This document shows, piece by piece, positions 34,263-42,706 of a DNA stretch of 64,000 bases. The first letter of the stretch is position 1; each line of letters opens with the position of its first letter. The notes under the pieces are model-generated. The model saw only the letters and a list, made by a program, of their open reading frames with translations. It was not told where the DNA came from and made no database searches. Location of the stretch: NCBI RefSeq assembly GCF_000720455.1, contig NZ_JOAK01000003.1:372001-436000 (forward strand). Reading direction: 5' to 3'. Source of the stretch: Streptomyces virginiae. GTDB lineage: Bacteria; Actinomycetota; Actinomycetes; Streptomycetales; Streptomycetaceae. The position numbers were made by a program, and so were the translations under genes.

Positions 34263-35273
34263 ATGGACCACCTGCCCCGTTTCACGGCGGCGGCCGTCCA
34301 GGCCGCGCCCGTCTACCTCGACCCCGCAGCCACCGTCGACAAGGCGGTCGCCCTGATCGCCGAGGCCGCGGCGCACGGAGCCGGACTCGTCGTCTTCCCC
34401 GAGGCGTTCGTCCCCGGCTACCCCTACTGGAACTGGACGATGAACCCGGTCCAGGGCTCCCCCTGGTTCGAGCGCCTGCAACGCTCCTCCGTCGACATCC
34501 CCGGCCCGCACGTCGACGCCCTGCGCGAGGCGGCCCGCCGGCACGGGATCGTCCTCGTCATCGGGGTCAACGAGCGCGCCCCGCACAGCCTCGGCGTCCT
34601 CTACAACACCCTGCTCACCATCGGCCCCGACGGCGCACTGCTCGGCGTCCACCGCAAACTGGTCCCCACCTGGGCCGAGAAACTCACCTGGACCGGCGGC
34701 GACGGCAGCTCCCTCGTCGTCCACCCCACCCCCGTCGGCCCGCTCGGCGCCCTGGCCTGCGGCGAGAACACCAACACCCTGGCCCGCTTCACGCTGCTCG
34801 CCCAGGGCGAACTCGTCCACGCCTCCTGCTACATCGCCCTGCCCGTCGCACCCGCCGACTACGACATGGCCGACGCCATCGCCGTCCGCACCGCCGCCCA
34901 CAGCTTCGAGGGCAAGGTCTTCTCCGTCGTCGCCTGCTCCACCATCTCCCCGGAGATCGTGGACGCCCTCGCCGGGGACGACGGGGAACTGCGCGAGGCG
35001 TTCACCCGCCCGCGCAGCGCCCTGTCCGGCGTCTTCGGCCCCGACGGCCGCCCGGTCACCGAACCCCTCGTCGACGACGAGGGCATCGTCTACGCCGAGA
35101 TCGACCTCGCCCGCTGCATCCAGCCCAGGCAGATGCACGACATCACCGGCCACTACAACCGCTTCGACGTCTTCCGCCTCGAAGTCGACAACCGCCCGCG
35201 CACGCCCGTGACCTTCACGGCGCCGCCCACGGCCCCCGCCACCCCCACCCCCACTTCCGAGGAGGACGCATGA
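34263..35273 (+). CDS. Nitrilase
   Basis: 336 residues with the nitrilase Glu-Lys-Cys triad: Glu in VVFPEAFVPGYPYWNW (about 48), Lys in LLGVHRKLVPT (about 132) and Cys in LGALACGENTN (about 166). The CGENTN form matches true nitrilases, which turn nitriles into carboxylic acids, rather than amidases. ATG 34263 follows GGAGG; GTG 34251 is a possible earlier start. Its stop overlaps the dioxygenase start (ATGA). In this operon it may feed the pathway with an aromatic acid from a nitrile. A long Pro/Thr tail ends the protein. Confidence 0.88.
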   Translation: MDHLPRFTAAAVQAAPVYLDPAATVDKAVALIAEAAAHGAGLVVFPEAFVPGYPYWNWTMNPVQGSPWFERLQRSSVDIPGPHVDALREAARRHGIVLVIGVNERAPHSLGVLYNTLLTIGPDGALLGVHRKLVPTWAEKLTWTGGDGSSLVVHPTPVGPLGALACGENTNTLARFTLLAQGELVHASCYIALPVAPADYDMADAIAVRTAAHSFEGKVFSVVACSTISPEIVDALAGDDGELREAFTRPRSALSGVFGPDGRPVTEPLVDDEGIVYAEIDLARCIQPRQMHDITGHYNRFDVFRLEVDNRPRTPVTFTAPPTAPATPTPTSEEDA

Positions 35274-36388
35274 CCATCGAGCAGGACGACACCGTGCTCG
35301 GCCGCGCCCGCGTGTGCGACACCCCCGAACTCACCGCCTACTACGACGAGCTGGGCGCCCTCGACGCGGGCGCCCTGTGGACCGTCGCCAACGACATCGA
35401 GCCCTGGTACCCGCAGCCCCGCTCCGTGCCCGTCCTGTGGCGCTACGACGACCTGCGCCCCCACGTCCTCAAGGCACTCGGCCTCGTCAAGGGCGACGAC
35501 GCCGGCCGCCGCGTCGTCATGCTCGTCAACCCCGGCCGCAAGGACGTCAGCGCCGCCGCGGGCCTCCTCTACACCGGACTGCAGATCATGGGCCCCGGCG
35601 AGGCCATGACCGCCCACCGCCACCAGGCCGCCGCCCTGCGCTTCGTCCACGAGGGCACCGGCGCCTGGACGATCGTCGACGGCCAGAAGCTGAAGGTCGG
35701 CCCCCGCGACTTCGCCATCACCCCGAACGGCACCTGGCACGAGCACGGGAACGACGCCGACGACGGCCCCGTCATCTGGCAGGACGGCCTCGACATCCCC
35801 CTGGTCAACGCCCTGGACGCAGGCTTCTACGAGGTCCACCCCGACCTGTACCAGACACCCGGGAAGGTCATCAACTCCTCGGTCCTCACCTACGGGGCGA
35901 ACCTGCTGCCCCACGGCGTGGAGAAGTGGACCCGGCCCTACTCGCCGCTCCTCGCCTACCCCTGGGAGCCCACCTACGAAGCCCTGCGCAACCTGGCCCG
36001 GGCGAGCGAAGGCTCCCCCTACGACGGGATCATCGCCGAATACACCAACCCGGTCACGGGCGGGCCGGTCATGCCCACCATGGGCGCCCACATGCAGCTG
36101 CTGCGACCCGGCCAGGCCACCCTCGCCCACCGCCACACCGGCTCGGTGATCTACACGGCCGCCAAGGGCCGCGGCGTCTCGGTGATCGCCGGACGGCGCT
36201 TCGAGTGGAAGCAGGGCGACATCTTCTGCGTCCCCTCCTGGGCCTGGCACGAGCACCACAACCTCGACCCGGCCGAGGACGCCTGCCTCTTCTCCTTCAA
36301 CGACTTCCCCGTCATGCGCTCGCTCGGCTTCCACCGGGAGGAGGCGTACGCCGACAACGGCGGGCACCAGCCCGTCGCCGCCGCCTGA
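35270..36388 (+). CDS. Gentisate 1,2-dioxygenase
   Basis: 372 residues in a double-cupin fold. The N-terminal cupin holds the Fe(II) ligands, TAHRHQ (about 114) and TWHEHGN (about 156); the C-terminal cupin has LAHRHTGSVIY and AWHEHHN. It opens the gentisate ring between carboxyl and adjacent hydroxyl carbons to give maleylpyruvate. Start ATG 35270 overlaps the nitrilase stop and follows GAGGA. It is the ring-cleavage step of the operon. Confidence 0.95.
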   Translation: MTIEQDDTVLGRARVCDTPELTAYYDELGALDAGALWTVANDIEPWYPQPRSVPVLWRYDDLRPHVLKALGLVKGDDAGRRVVMLVNPGRKDVSAAAGLLYTGLQIMGPGEAMTAHRHQAAALRFVHEGTGAWTIVDGQKLKVGPRDFAITPNGTWHEHGNDADDGPVIWQDGLDIPLVNALDAGFYEVHPDLYQTPGKVINSSVLTYGANLLPHGVEKWTRPYSPLLAYPWEPTYEALRNLARASEGSPYDGIIAEYTNPVTGGPVMPTMGAHMQLLRPGQATLAHRHTGSVIYTAAKGRGVSVIAGRRFEWKQGDIFCVPSWAWHEHHNLDPAEDACLFSFNDFPVMRSLGFHREEAYADNGGHQPVAAA

Positions 36389-36435
36389 CCCACGACCCAC
36401 GACCCACGACCCACGACTCACGAGGAGCGCCCAGC

Positions 36436-37374
36436 ATGCGCCTGCTGACCTTCACCCCCCGAACCACGGAAGGCACCGGAGCCACCGCAGCCCACGGCAC
36501 CCCCGAACGCCTCGGCGCCGAGACCGACGGCACCGTCCTCGACCTCGCCGTCCTGGCCGGCCACGCCGGCGTACGGTTCCCGCACGACCTGCTCTCCTTC
36601 GTCCAGGCCGGCCCCGCCGCCCGGCAGGCGGCCCGGGAACTGCTCGCCGCCGACCCTGCCGACCGGCCGGCCGAGGCCGTGCACCGCCTCCAGGACGTGA
36701 CCCCGTGCGCCCCGCTGCGCCCCGGCAAGATCATCGGCGTCGGCCTCAACTACATCGAGCACGTGGAGGAGTCCAGCCGCAGCCTCGACACCGACAAGGA
36801 CCTGCCGCCGCGCCCCGTCCTCTTCGGCAAGCCCGCCACCGCGGTCACCGGCCCCGGAGCGCCGATCCTGCACAACGCCGACCTGACCACCCAGCTGGAC
36901 TGGGAGTGCGAACTCGCCGTGGTCATCGGCCGCACCGCCTTCCGGGTGAGCGAGGAGGAGGCGTACGAGCACATCTTCGGCTTCAGCATCATCAACGACA
37001 TCAGCGCCCGCGACCAGCGCCGCTCCGGCCAGTGGTTCTTCTCCAAGGGACAGGACTCCTACGCCCCCTTCGGCCCGGTGATCGTGACCCGCGACGAGAT
37101 CCACGACCCCATGGCCCTCGACCTCTCGCTGCGCGTCAACGGCGTCACCAAGCAGAAGTCGAACACCCGTCACATGCTCTTCCCCATCGCCCGGCTCATC
37201 GCCGACATCAGCTCCGGCATGACCCTGGAACCCGGCGACGTCATCGCGACCGGCTCGCCGTCCGGTGTCGGCGCCGGCATGGTCCCGCCGCAGTTCCTGC
37301 AGCCCGGTGACACCGTCGAGGCCACGGTCGAAGGCATCGGCACCCTCACCAACCCCGTCGTCGACGCCCGCTGA
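36436..37374 (+). CDS. FAH-family hydrolase (maleyl/fumarylpyruvate type)
   Basis: 312 residues. A small N-terminal domain precedes the fumarylacetoacetate-hydrolase fold: GLNYIEHVEES, metal-binding WECELAVVIG (about 155-164), FSIINDISARDQ, and IATGSPSGVGAGM. Members cleave the C-C bond of acylpyruvates. Since no separate maleylpyruvate isomerase is seen here, it probably splits maleylpyruvate directly to maleate and pyruvate, which would explain the maleate isomerase gene that follows. ATG 36436 follows GAGGAG. Confidence 0.92.
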   Translation: MRLLTFTPRTTEGTGATAAHGTPERLGAETDGTVLDLAVLAGHAGVRFPHDLLSFVQAGPAARQAARELLAADPADRPAEAVHRLQDVTPCAPLRPGKIIGVGLNYIEHVEESSRSLDTDKDLPPRPVLFGKPATAVTGPGAPILHNADLTTQLDWECELAVVIGRTAFRVSEEEAYEHIFGFSIINDISARDQRRSGQWFFSKGQDSYAPFGPVIVTRDEIHDPMALDLSLRVNGVTKQKSNTRHMLFPIARLIADISSGMTLEPGDVIATGSPSGVGAGMVPPQFLQPGDTVEATVEGIGTLTNPVVDAR

Positions 37375-37405
37375 CCCGCCCCCCAGGCCAAGAGGAGCCG
37401 CCCCC

Positions 37406-38191
37406 GTGTCACCCCGCACCTACCGGATCGGCCAGATCGTGCCGAGTTCCAACGTCACCATGGAGACCGAGGTCCCCGCCGTCCTCCGGGCGCGGCAGGC
37501 CGTCGCGCCCGACGAGCGCTTCACCTTCCACTCCAGCCGGATGCGCATGACCCACGTGACCCCCGAGCAGCTCAAGGCCATGGACGCCGACTCGGACCGC
37601 TGCGCCGTCGAACTCTCCGACGCCCGGGTCGACGTACTCGGCTACGCCTGCCTGGTCGCCATCATGAGCATGGGCCTCGGCTACCACCGCACCTCCGAGC
37701 AGCGCCTGCACCTGCGGACCGCCGAGAACGGCGCCCCCGCCCCCGTCGTCACCAGCGCCGGAGCCCTCGTGCACGGGCTGCACACCATCGGCGCCCGCAA
37801 GATCGCCCTGCTGGCGCCGTACATGCGGCCGCTCACGCGGACCGTCGTGGACTACCTCACCCACGAGGGCATCGAGGTACTCGACTACGAGGCCCTGGAG
37901 ATCCCCGACAACCTCGACGTCGCCGCCCACGACCCGGCCCGTCTGCCGGGCCTCGCCCGGGCGCTGGACCATTCCGACGCGGACGCGGTCGTGCTGTCGG
38001 CGTGCGTGCAGATGCCGTCCCTGGGCGCCATCGAGGAGGCCGAACAGCTGCTGGGCAAGCCGGTCGTGTCCGCGGCGGTCTGCACCGCCCACCAGATGCT
38101 CCGGGCCCTGGACCTGGACGCCGTAGCCCCGGGCGCGGGCCACCTGCTCTCCGGCGCCTACGCGCGGACCCCGCTGCCGGGGAGACCGTAG
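37406..38191 (+). CDS. Maleate cis-trans isomerase
   Basis: 261 residues of the Asp/Glu racemase superfamily. The two catalytic cysteines occur in VLGYACLVAIMSMG (about 80) and VVLSACVQMPSLG (about 199). The N-terminal IGQIVPSSNVTMETEVP matches maleate isomerase substrate binding. It converts maleate to fumarate, which enters the TCA cycle. Arylmalonate decarboxylase is an alternative in the same fold, but that uses one Cys. GTG 37406 follows AGAGGAG. It is the last gene of the operon. Confidence 0.9.
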   Translation: MSPRTYRIGQIVPSSNVTMETEVPAVLRARQAVAPDERFTFHSSRMRMTHVTPEQLKAMDADSDRCAVELSDARVDVLGYACLVAIMSMGLGYHRTSEQRLHLRTAENGAPAPVVTSAGALVHGLHTIGARKIALLAPYMRPLTRTVVDYLTHEGIEVLDYEALEIPDNLDVAAHDPARLPGLARALDHSDADAVVLSACVQMPSLGAIEEAEQLLGKPVVSAAVCTAHQMLRALDLDAVAPGAGHLLSGAYARTPLPGRP

Positions 38192-38292
38192 GCCGCGTTC
38201 GCCGCGTCGGGCGCTGCGCGACGCCGGAAGGAAGCGGCGGCCCGTCCCACGGCCGGCCCGCGCCGGCGCTGCGGACAGCAGCGGTACGCCGC

Positions 38293-38682
38293 TCACCGCA
38301 TGGGCGGCGGCACCGTGTAGTTCGGGATCGACGGGTCCCTCGGGTCGAAGGGCGTCGGCTTCCAGGTCGGCAGCGGCGGCCGGTCGGGCGCCGGCGGCGG
38401 GTTGGGGCCCCGGTCGGGGTTCTGGGGGACGGCCGACGGCCCCGCGGGGGTCTGCTTCGGTGCCGGTCCGCCGGTGGCCGAAGGCCTCGGCTCGGCGGAG
38501 GGTTCCCCGGTCGCCGGCTCCGAGGGGGAGGGGGCCGGCGGCGCGGTGGCCGGCGTGGAGGCGGGAGCCGGTCCGGCCGGCTTCGCACCGGCCGGATCGC
38601 CCGAGCAGCCGCCCAGCGTCAGGGCCCCCGCCAGCGCCACGGCCACGGCGCCCGGAAATCCGCCCCTGGTACCCACATCCAC
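38293..38682 (-). CDS. Small Pro-rich lipoprotein
   Basis: About 129 residues. The signal peptide GAVAVALAGALTLGGCSG has a lipobox LGGC, so the mature protein is lipid-anchored outside the membrane. The mature part is a Pro/Ala/Ser/Thr-rich extended spacer ending IPNYTVPPPMR, with no folded domain visible. GTG 38682 lies 7 nt after GGGGAGG; GTG 38685 and 38676 are alternatives. It may be a wall-spanning tether; no partner is apparent. Confidence 0.7.
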   Translation of the reverse strand: MDVGTRGGFPGAVAVALAGALTLGGCSGDPAGAKPAGPAPASTPATAPPAPSPSEPATGEPSAEPRPSATGGPAPKQTPAGPSAVPQNPDRGPNPPPAPDRPPLPTWKPTPFDPRDPSIPNYTVPPPMR

Positions 38683-38934
38683 CACCCACCCTCCCCGCAC
38701 GGTCCGTCCGCCCGAGGGGGCGATCCTACGGGCCGCCCGCGGGCCGGCCGAGCGCTCCGGCCACAGCCGTACACGCGGGTGCACCGCCACTACGTTCACT
38801 TCGGCACGGTCGAGGGTCACGTACACCGCCGAGGGGCGCCGGCGTCGCCAACGGGCGGCCGCCACCTGGGCACGGCGCCGCGCGCCCCGCCTGCGGCGCA
38901 CCACGGCCGGCCCGTGCTCTGCGCGGGCGGGGGC

Positions 38935-39789
38935 CTATGGTGCGCCCTCGCCCGCGCGGGCCAGGGCGAACACCCCGGCGCAGACGAGTGCCACGCCCAG
39001 CAGCTGGGGGAGCAACCACCAGCCCGACCGGAGGTGTTCCTCGTACAGGACCACCCCCAGCGCGATGCTGATGCTCGCGTCGCCGAGGGTCAGCGCGGGC
39101 TGCGAGGCGACCAGCGGGCCGCCCTGCATGGCGTGTTCGAGCAGCAGCAGGGCGCAGATGCCGCACGCGCCGAAGGCGTACGTCTCCCAGGTGGTCAGGA
39201 ACGCGCCGATGCCGTGGTCGTCGAGGACGTGCACGGAGGACTTCATCAGGGCGGCCGTGAGCGCGTAGCAGACGGCGGTGGCGGCGCCCAGGCAGCCGGC
39301 CCGCGAACGGCCGGGCGGACGCCGCAGGCCCGCGACGGCCAGCAGTGCGACGATCACCGCGCAGGCAGGCAGCGCCACCACCCACCGCTCGGCCGGCACG
39401 TCGGTGCGGTTGCCCGCGGGGGAGGCGGCCACCAGCGCGACCCCGAGCCCCGCCACCACCCCCGCCACGGCCAGCCACAGCGCCCCCGGCAGCCGCTGCC
39501 GCGTCACCAGGGAGGCGATCAGCAGGGCCAGCGGCAGTTCCAGCACGAACAGGGGCTGTACGAGGGCCAGCGCGCCCGTCGCGAGCGCCGCGGCCTGCCC
39601 CGCCCCGGCCGCGATCACCGCCAGGATGCCCGCGACCCACACGGGCCGGCGCAGCAGGTCCAGGACCAGACCGAAGCGGAAGCCCTCGCTCTGCGGCACG
39701 GTGAGCGCGGCCCGCCGCTGGAGCACGGTGGCCAGCGCGTTGCTGAAGGCAGCGAACAGCGCGAAGAGGACCGGCAGGACGACGCCCAT
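38935..39789 (-). CDS. DMT-superfamily (EamA-like) transporter
   Basis: 284 residues with about nine or ten helices and few charged loops. A Gln-Arg-Arg site after helix 1 (ATVLQRRAALT) and the pattern of two five-helix halves fit the drug/metabolite transporter superfamily. I chose ATG 39789, which follows GAGGA. It lies downstream of two ATP-grasp genes on the same strand, 116 nt beyond them, so it may export their product; this is inference. Confidence 0.85.
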   Translation of the reverse strand: MGVVLPVLFALFAAFSNALATVLQRRAALTVPQSEGFRFGLVLDLLRRPVWVAGILAVIAAGAGQAAALATGALALVQPLFVLELPLALLIASLVTRQRLPGALWLAVAGVVAGLGVALVAASPAGNRTDVPAERWVVALPACAVIVALLAVAGLRRPPGRSRAGCLGAATAVCYALTAALMKSSVHVLDDHGIGAFLTTWETYAFGACGICALLLLEHAMQGGPLVASQPALTLGDASISIALGVVLYEEHLRSGWWLLPQLLGVALVCAGVFALARAGEGAP

Positions 39790-39904
39790 GTCCCGATCCT
39801 CACCGCGCCCGCCGCCCGGCCGCGCCGCGACACCGGGCCGCGGGCGTCGCGGCGCCCGCATTCCCCCGTCCGGACCTGCCGGGGCGTCGCCCGGGCCGTG
39901 TCCG

Positions 39905-40693
39905 CTAAGTGGCGCGGTGCAGGGCCAGGGCCGCGAGGGCCTCCGGCGCGCCGGACTGGCCGCGGATACCGGGGAAGGCGTTGACGTCCACGATCAGGGG
40001 CGTCCCGCCGCCGGTGTCGATGATGTCCACGCCGTAGACGTCCAGGGCGAACACGGTGCCGACCCGGCGCACCAGATCGGCCCATCCGGCGGGCAGTTCG
40101 TCCGGTGCCAGCGGGTGGGTGGGACCGCGCCCGCCGGGGGACAGCTCGGACCGGCGCAGGGCCGAGAAGACCCGATCGCCGATGGCCCACAGCTTGTGGT
40201 CCCAGCCGTTGTTGGGCGCGTACTCCTGCACCACGACGGGCTCCTGCGGCCAGGCCCGGGCCAACTCCCGCAGTCGCGCGGCGTCGTCGGCACGGGCGAC
40301 CAGGTCGCCGCGCCGGCTGAGCCGGCTCTTGACCACCAGGGGAGCCGACGGCCGTGCCTCCCGCGCCCACGCCCCCAGGACGCCGACGGTACGGGTCGCG
40401 GCGAACGGCAGCCCGGCCCGCAGGGCGAGCCCGGCCATCTCCGTCCGGTCCTGGCACAGCGCGGTGGCCGCCGCGGTGTTGATCACCGGGGCCCCGCGCC
40501 GCTCCATCTCGCGTGCGAGTGCCAGCGCCCGCGGCGTCCGCGACTTCAGGAGGTACACATCGGCCAGGTGCAGGGGCACGTCCCCCAGGGTGCCCGGATC
40601 GAGCGCTTCCACCTCGTGCTCGGGCGCGAGCAGGGCGGTGGTGTCCGCCAGCAGCGGATGCCCCGGTTCCGGGGTGATCAGGCCGATCCTCAT
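39905..40693 (-). CDS. ATP-grasp ligase, RimK-like (second of pair)
   Basis: 262 residues. The N-terminal MRIGLITPEPGHPLLAD is a RimK-type pre-ATP-grasp domain. The ATP-grasp signs are the Lys in PLVVKSRLSRRG, hinge VVVQEYAPN, HKLWAIGDRVF, and the metal-binding YGVDIIDTGGGTPLIVDVN AFPG region. It should form an amide or thioester bond through an acyl phosphate. Its ATG overlaps the stop of the upstream ATP-grasp gene. Substrates unknown. Confidence 0.88.
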   Translation of the reverse strand: MRIGLITPEPGHPLLADTTALLAPEHEVEALDPGTLGDVPLHLADVYLLKSRTPRALALAREMERRGAPVINTAAATALCQDRTEMAGLALRAGLPFAATRTVGVLGAWAREARPSAPLVVKSRLSRRGDLVARADDAARLRELARAWPQEPVVVQEYAPNNGWDHKLWAIGDRVFSALRRSELSPGGRGPTHPLAPDELPAGWADLVRRVGTVFALDVYGVDIIDTGGGTPLIVDVNAFPGIRGQSGAPEALAALALHRAT

Positions 40694-41601
40694 ACGGCGT
40701 CACCCGCCGCGGCGGGGATCTGCGCAGCGGCCTGGGCCGGGATCGACAGGGGCAGCGTGTACGGCAGCGCCACGGGCGCCGCCGCCGGGCCCCCGGCCCG
40801 CGCCAGGTCCAGTACCGCGCGGGCCACCCGCGCCGCCGCGTCCGGCACCTGGCGGAAGCTCGGGAAGTCGTTGACGTCGACGACCACCGGCCCGTCGGGA
40901 CCCAGCAGTACGTCCACCCCGTAGAGGTCCAGCCCGTAGACCGCGCCCACCTGGGCGGCGATCGCCGCCACCTCGGCCGACAGGGGCACCCGGCGTTCGC
41001 GCACCGAGGGGTCCGGGTGCAGTGGGGAGCAGCGCTCGGTCGCGAACAGCTCCCCTCCGACCGCGTACACCTTGATGTCCGTACCGGAGTTGGGCACGTA
41101 CGGCTGGGCGATGAGCATGCCCTCGCCCGCGAGCGCGGGCAGCAGGGTCTCCAGCCGCCCGGGCGAGGACACCAGGTGCACGGCCCGCCCGGAGCTGCCG
41201 TCGGCGGGCTTGACGACGAGGGGGTACTCGGCCGCCGGTACCTCCCTGAGCAGCTCGGGGCGGGCCACCGCGTACGTGGGCGGCAGCGGGAGTCCGCGCC
41301 CGCGCCCGATGGCGGCGGCCAGCGCCTTGTCCCGTACGCCCCGGATCGACCGGGCGTCGTTGACGGTGGTCAGCCCGGCCGCGGCGGCGGCTTCGAGCAG
41401 GGTCAGCCCCGGGCCGCCCGACACCGTCTTGAGCACCCAGGCGTCGTGGGCGCCCGCGTCCACCGCCCCGGTCATGCGCAGCAGCGAGCCGCCCGGCCGT
41501 ACGACGTCCACGCGGTGCCCCCACGCGGTCAGCTGTCCGATCACCTCGTTCGGCATACCGTCGTGGCGGTAGTGCTCCTCCACCAGGAAGCAGAGCCTCA
41601 T
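40690..41601 (-). CDS. ATP-grasp ligase, RimK-like (first of pair)
   Basis: 303 residues: N-terminal MRLCFLVEEHYRHDGMPNEV, ATP-binding YPLVVKPADGSSGRAVHLVS, hinge MLIAQPYVPNSGTDIKVYAV, and metal-site YGVDVLLGPDGPVVVDVNDF. The two ATP-grasp genes share 4 nt and are about 30 percent alike by eye, so they look like an old duplication. RimK-like enzymes add amino acids to proteins, peptides or cofactors. No precursor peptide, F420 or lysine-pathway gene is adjacent, so the product is open. Confidence 0.88.
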   Translation of the reverse strand: MRLCFLVEEHYRHDGMPNEVIGQLTAWGHRVDVVRPGGSLLRMTGAVDAGAHDAWVLKTVSGGPGLTLLEAAAAAGLTTVNDARSIRGVRDKALAAAIGRGRGLPLPPTYAVARPELLREVPAAEYPLVVKPADGSSGRAVHLVSSPGRLETLLPALAGEGMLIAQPYVPNSGTDIKVYAVGGELFATERCSPLHPDPSVRERRVPLSAEVAAIAAQVGAVYGLDLYGVDVLLGPDGPVVVDVNDFPSFRQVPDAAARVARAVLDLARAGGPAAAPVALPYTLPLSIPAQAAAQIPAAAGDAV

Positions 41602-41777
41602 CGACCTTCCCCAAGTTCCCGGACGTCCGCCGAATCCGCCCGGCGAGTTGTGACGTCACAGGATGTCATGGACCGCAATGTGATGATCGGTCCGCCTGTG
41701 GGCTTCGTCGTTCCTGGCGGGCGGGGGTGCCGCAAATCCGGGTGAATGATCGGACAAGCGGCTGCTAGGTTGATCGC

Positions 41778-42509
41778 GTGCCGAAGCTGAATCAGATCAT
41801 CGCAGTCGAAAAGGGCGTCAAGTCCAAGTCGCTCCAGGAACTCACCCAGGCCCACCATGACGTGCAGAAGCCCGCCCTGCTGGCCGGCATCTCGCGGACG
41901 TACCAGCCCAAGGACGAGGAGGGCGAGCAGCTGCCGCCCGAGTCCACCCGGGTGCAGGTCAAGGCGGAGGACGTGCTGCGCGCGACGGCGGGAACGCTCA
42001 CGCGGCTCTTCGACGTGACGGCCACCAAGGACTACGCCAACCGCAGCGCGGCCGCGGACGTGGTCGTGGACGGAACGGTTCTGCTGGCCCAGGTGCCCGT
42101 GCCGTACCTGCTCTTCCTGGAGAAGCAGCTGACCGACCTGCACACCTTCGTGCGGAAGCTGCCGGTGCTGGACGCCTCCGAGTCCTGGAACCTGGACCCG
42201 TCGACGGACTCCTGGAAGACGGACCCGGTGCGCACGATCCGCACCAAGAAGGTGCCCCGCAACCACGTCAAGGCCGAGGCCACGGAGAAGCACCCGGCCC
42301 AGGTCGAGGTGTACTACGAGGACGTGCCCGTCGGGTACTGGACGACCGTGAAGTTCTCCGGCGCGCTGCCCGCCCGCCGGGTGAACGAGCTGCTCGACCG
42401 CGTCGAGAAGCTCCAGCAGGCCGTCAAGTTCGCCCGCGAGGAGGCCAACAGCGCCGAGGTCACCGACCAGCGGGTCGGGGACGCGGTGTTCGGCTACCTG
42501 TTCAGGTAG
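41778..42509 (+). CDS. Conserved hypothetical protein next to tRNA-like array
   Basis: 243 residues starting GTG 41778. Sequence: MPKLNQIIAVEKGVKSKSLQ, then a central strand-rich part (VVVDGTVLLAQVPVPYLLFL) and a helical C terminus (VNELLDRVEKLQQAVKFARE). It is soluble and lysine-rich early on. The codon use has more AAG and GAG than neighbours, typical of a well-conserved, well-expressed gene. I believe it belongs to an actinomycete family of unknown function and cannot name an activity. It directly precedes the permuted tRNA-like units on the same strand, so co-transcription and a role in their handling are possible. Confidence 0.75.
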   Translation: MPKLNQIIAVEKGVKSKSLQELTQAHHDVQKPALLAGISRTYQPKDEEGEQLPPESTRVQVKAEDVLRATAGTLTRLFDVTATKDYANRSAAADVVVDGTVLLAQVPVPYLLFLEKQLTDLHTFVRKLPVLDASESWNLDPSTDSWKTDPVRTIRTKKVPRNHVKAEATEKHPAQVEVYYEDVPVGYWTTVKFSGALPARRVNELLDRVEKLQQAVKFAREEANSAEVTDQRVGDAVFGYLFR

Positions 42510-42520
42510 CCCACGAAACC

Positions 42521-42556
42521 CCTCCTGCATGTCTGCAGGAGGTGCGCGAGAGCGCA
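42521..42556 (+). other. Two stacked RNA hairpins upstream of the tRNA-like array
   Basis: CCTCCTGCA (42521-42529) pairs with TGCAGGAGG (42534-42542) around TGTC. Next to it TGCGC-GAGA-GCGCA (42543-42556) makes a 5-bp stem closed by a GNRA tetraloop. The first could end the upstream mRNA; the GNRA hairpin suggests a structured RNA leader. Confidence 0.6.
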
Positions 42557-42572
42557 AGCTGAAACTGATGTT

Positions 42573-42674
42573 GAAGCTGAACAGGGGTGTCAGTTGGGGG
42601 TTCGAATCCCTCCCCCGGCATTGCGTGCCGGGGTGGCCCAAGCCGGTAGAGGCGGCCCCTTGAATCTCAGATTC
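42573..42674 (+). ncRNA. Circularly permuted tRNA-like unit 1
   Basis: The 3' half comes first: anticodon-stem strand GGGGT (42584-42588), T stem GGGGG/CCCTC with loop TTCGAAT (42596-42612), acceptor strand CCCCGGC and discriminator A (42613-42620). After TTGCGT comes the 5' half: acceptor strand GCCGGGG (42627-42633, seven Watson-Crick pairs with the 3' strand), U8, a 3-bp D stem GCC/GGC with G18-G19 in the loop, and anticodon strand GCCCC (42655-42659). Outside it GAAGCTGA (42573-42580) pairs with TCAGATTC (42667-42674), one mismatch. Joining the halves inside the shared TGAA would give a 7-nt loop TTGAACA, anticodon GAA. No CCA is encoded. Confidence 0.65.
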
Positions 42675-42706
42675 TCGCTCCAGTCTCAGTATTCGCCGCC
42701 GAACAC

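Noticed and set aside
42613..42633. CCCCGGCA/TGCCGGGG hairpin read as a rho-independent terminator
   Set aside because: It is flanked by a canonical T arm on one side and a D arm on the other, a second copy of the layout follows, and a much better terminator lies at 42861-42893.
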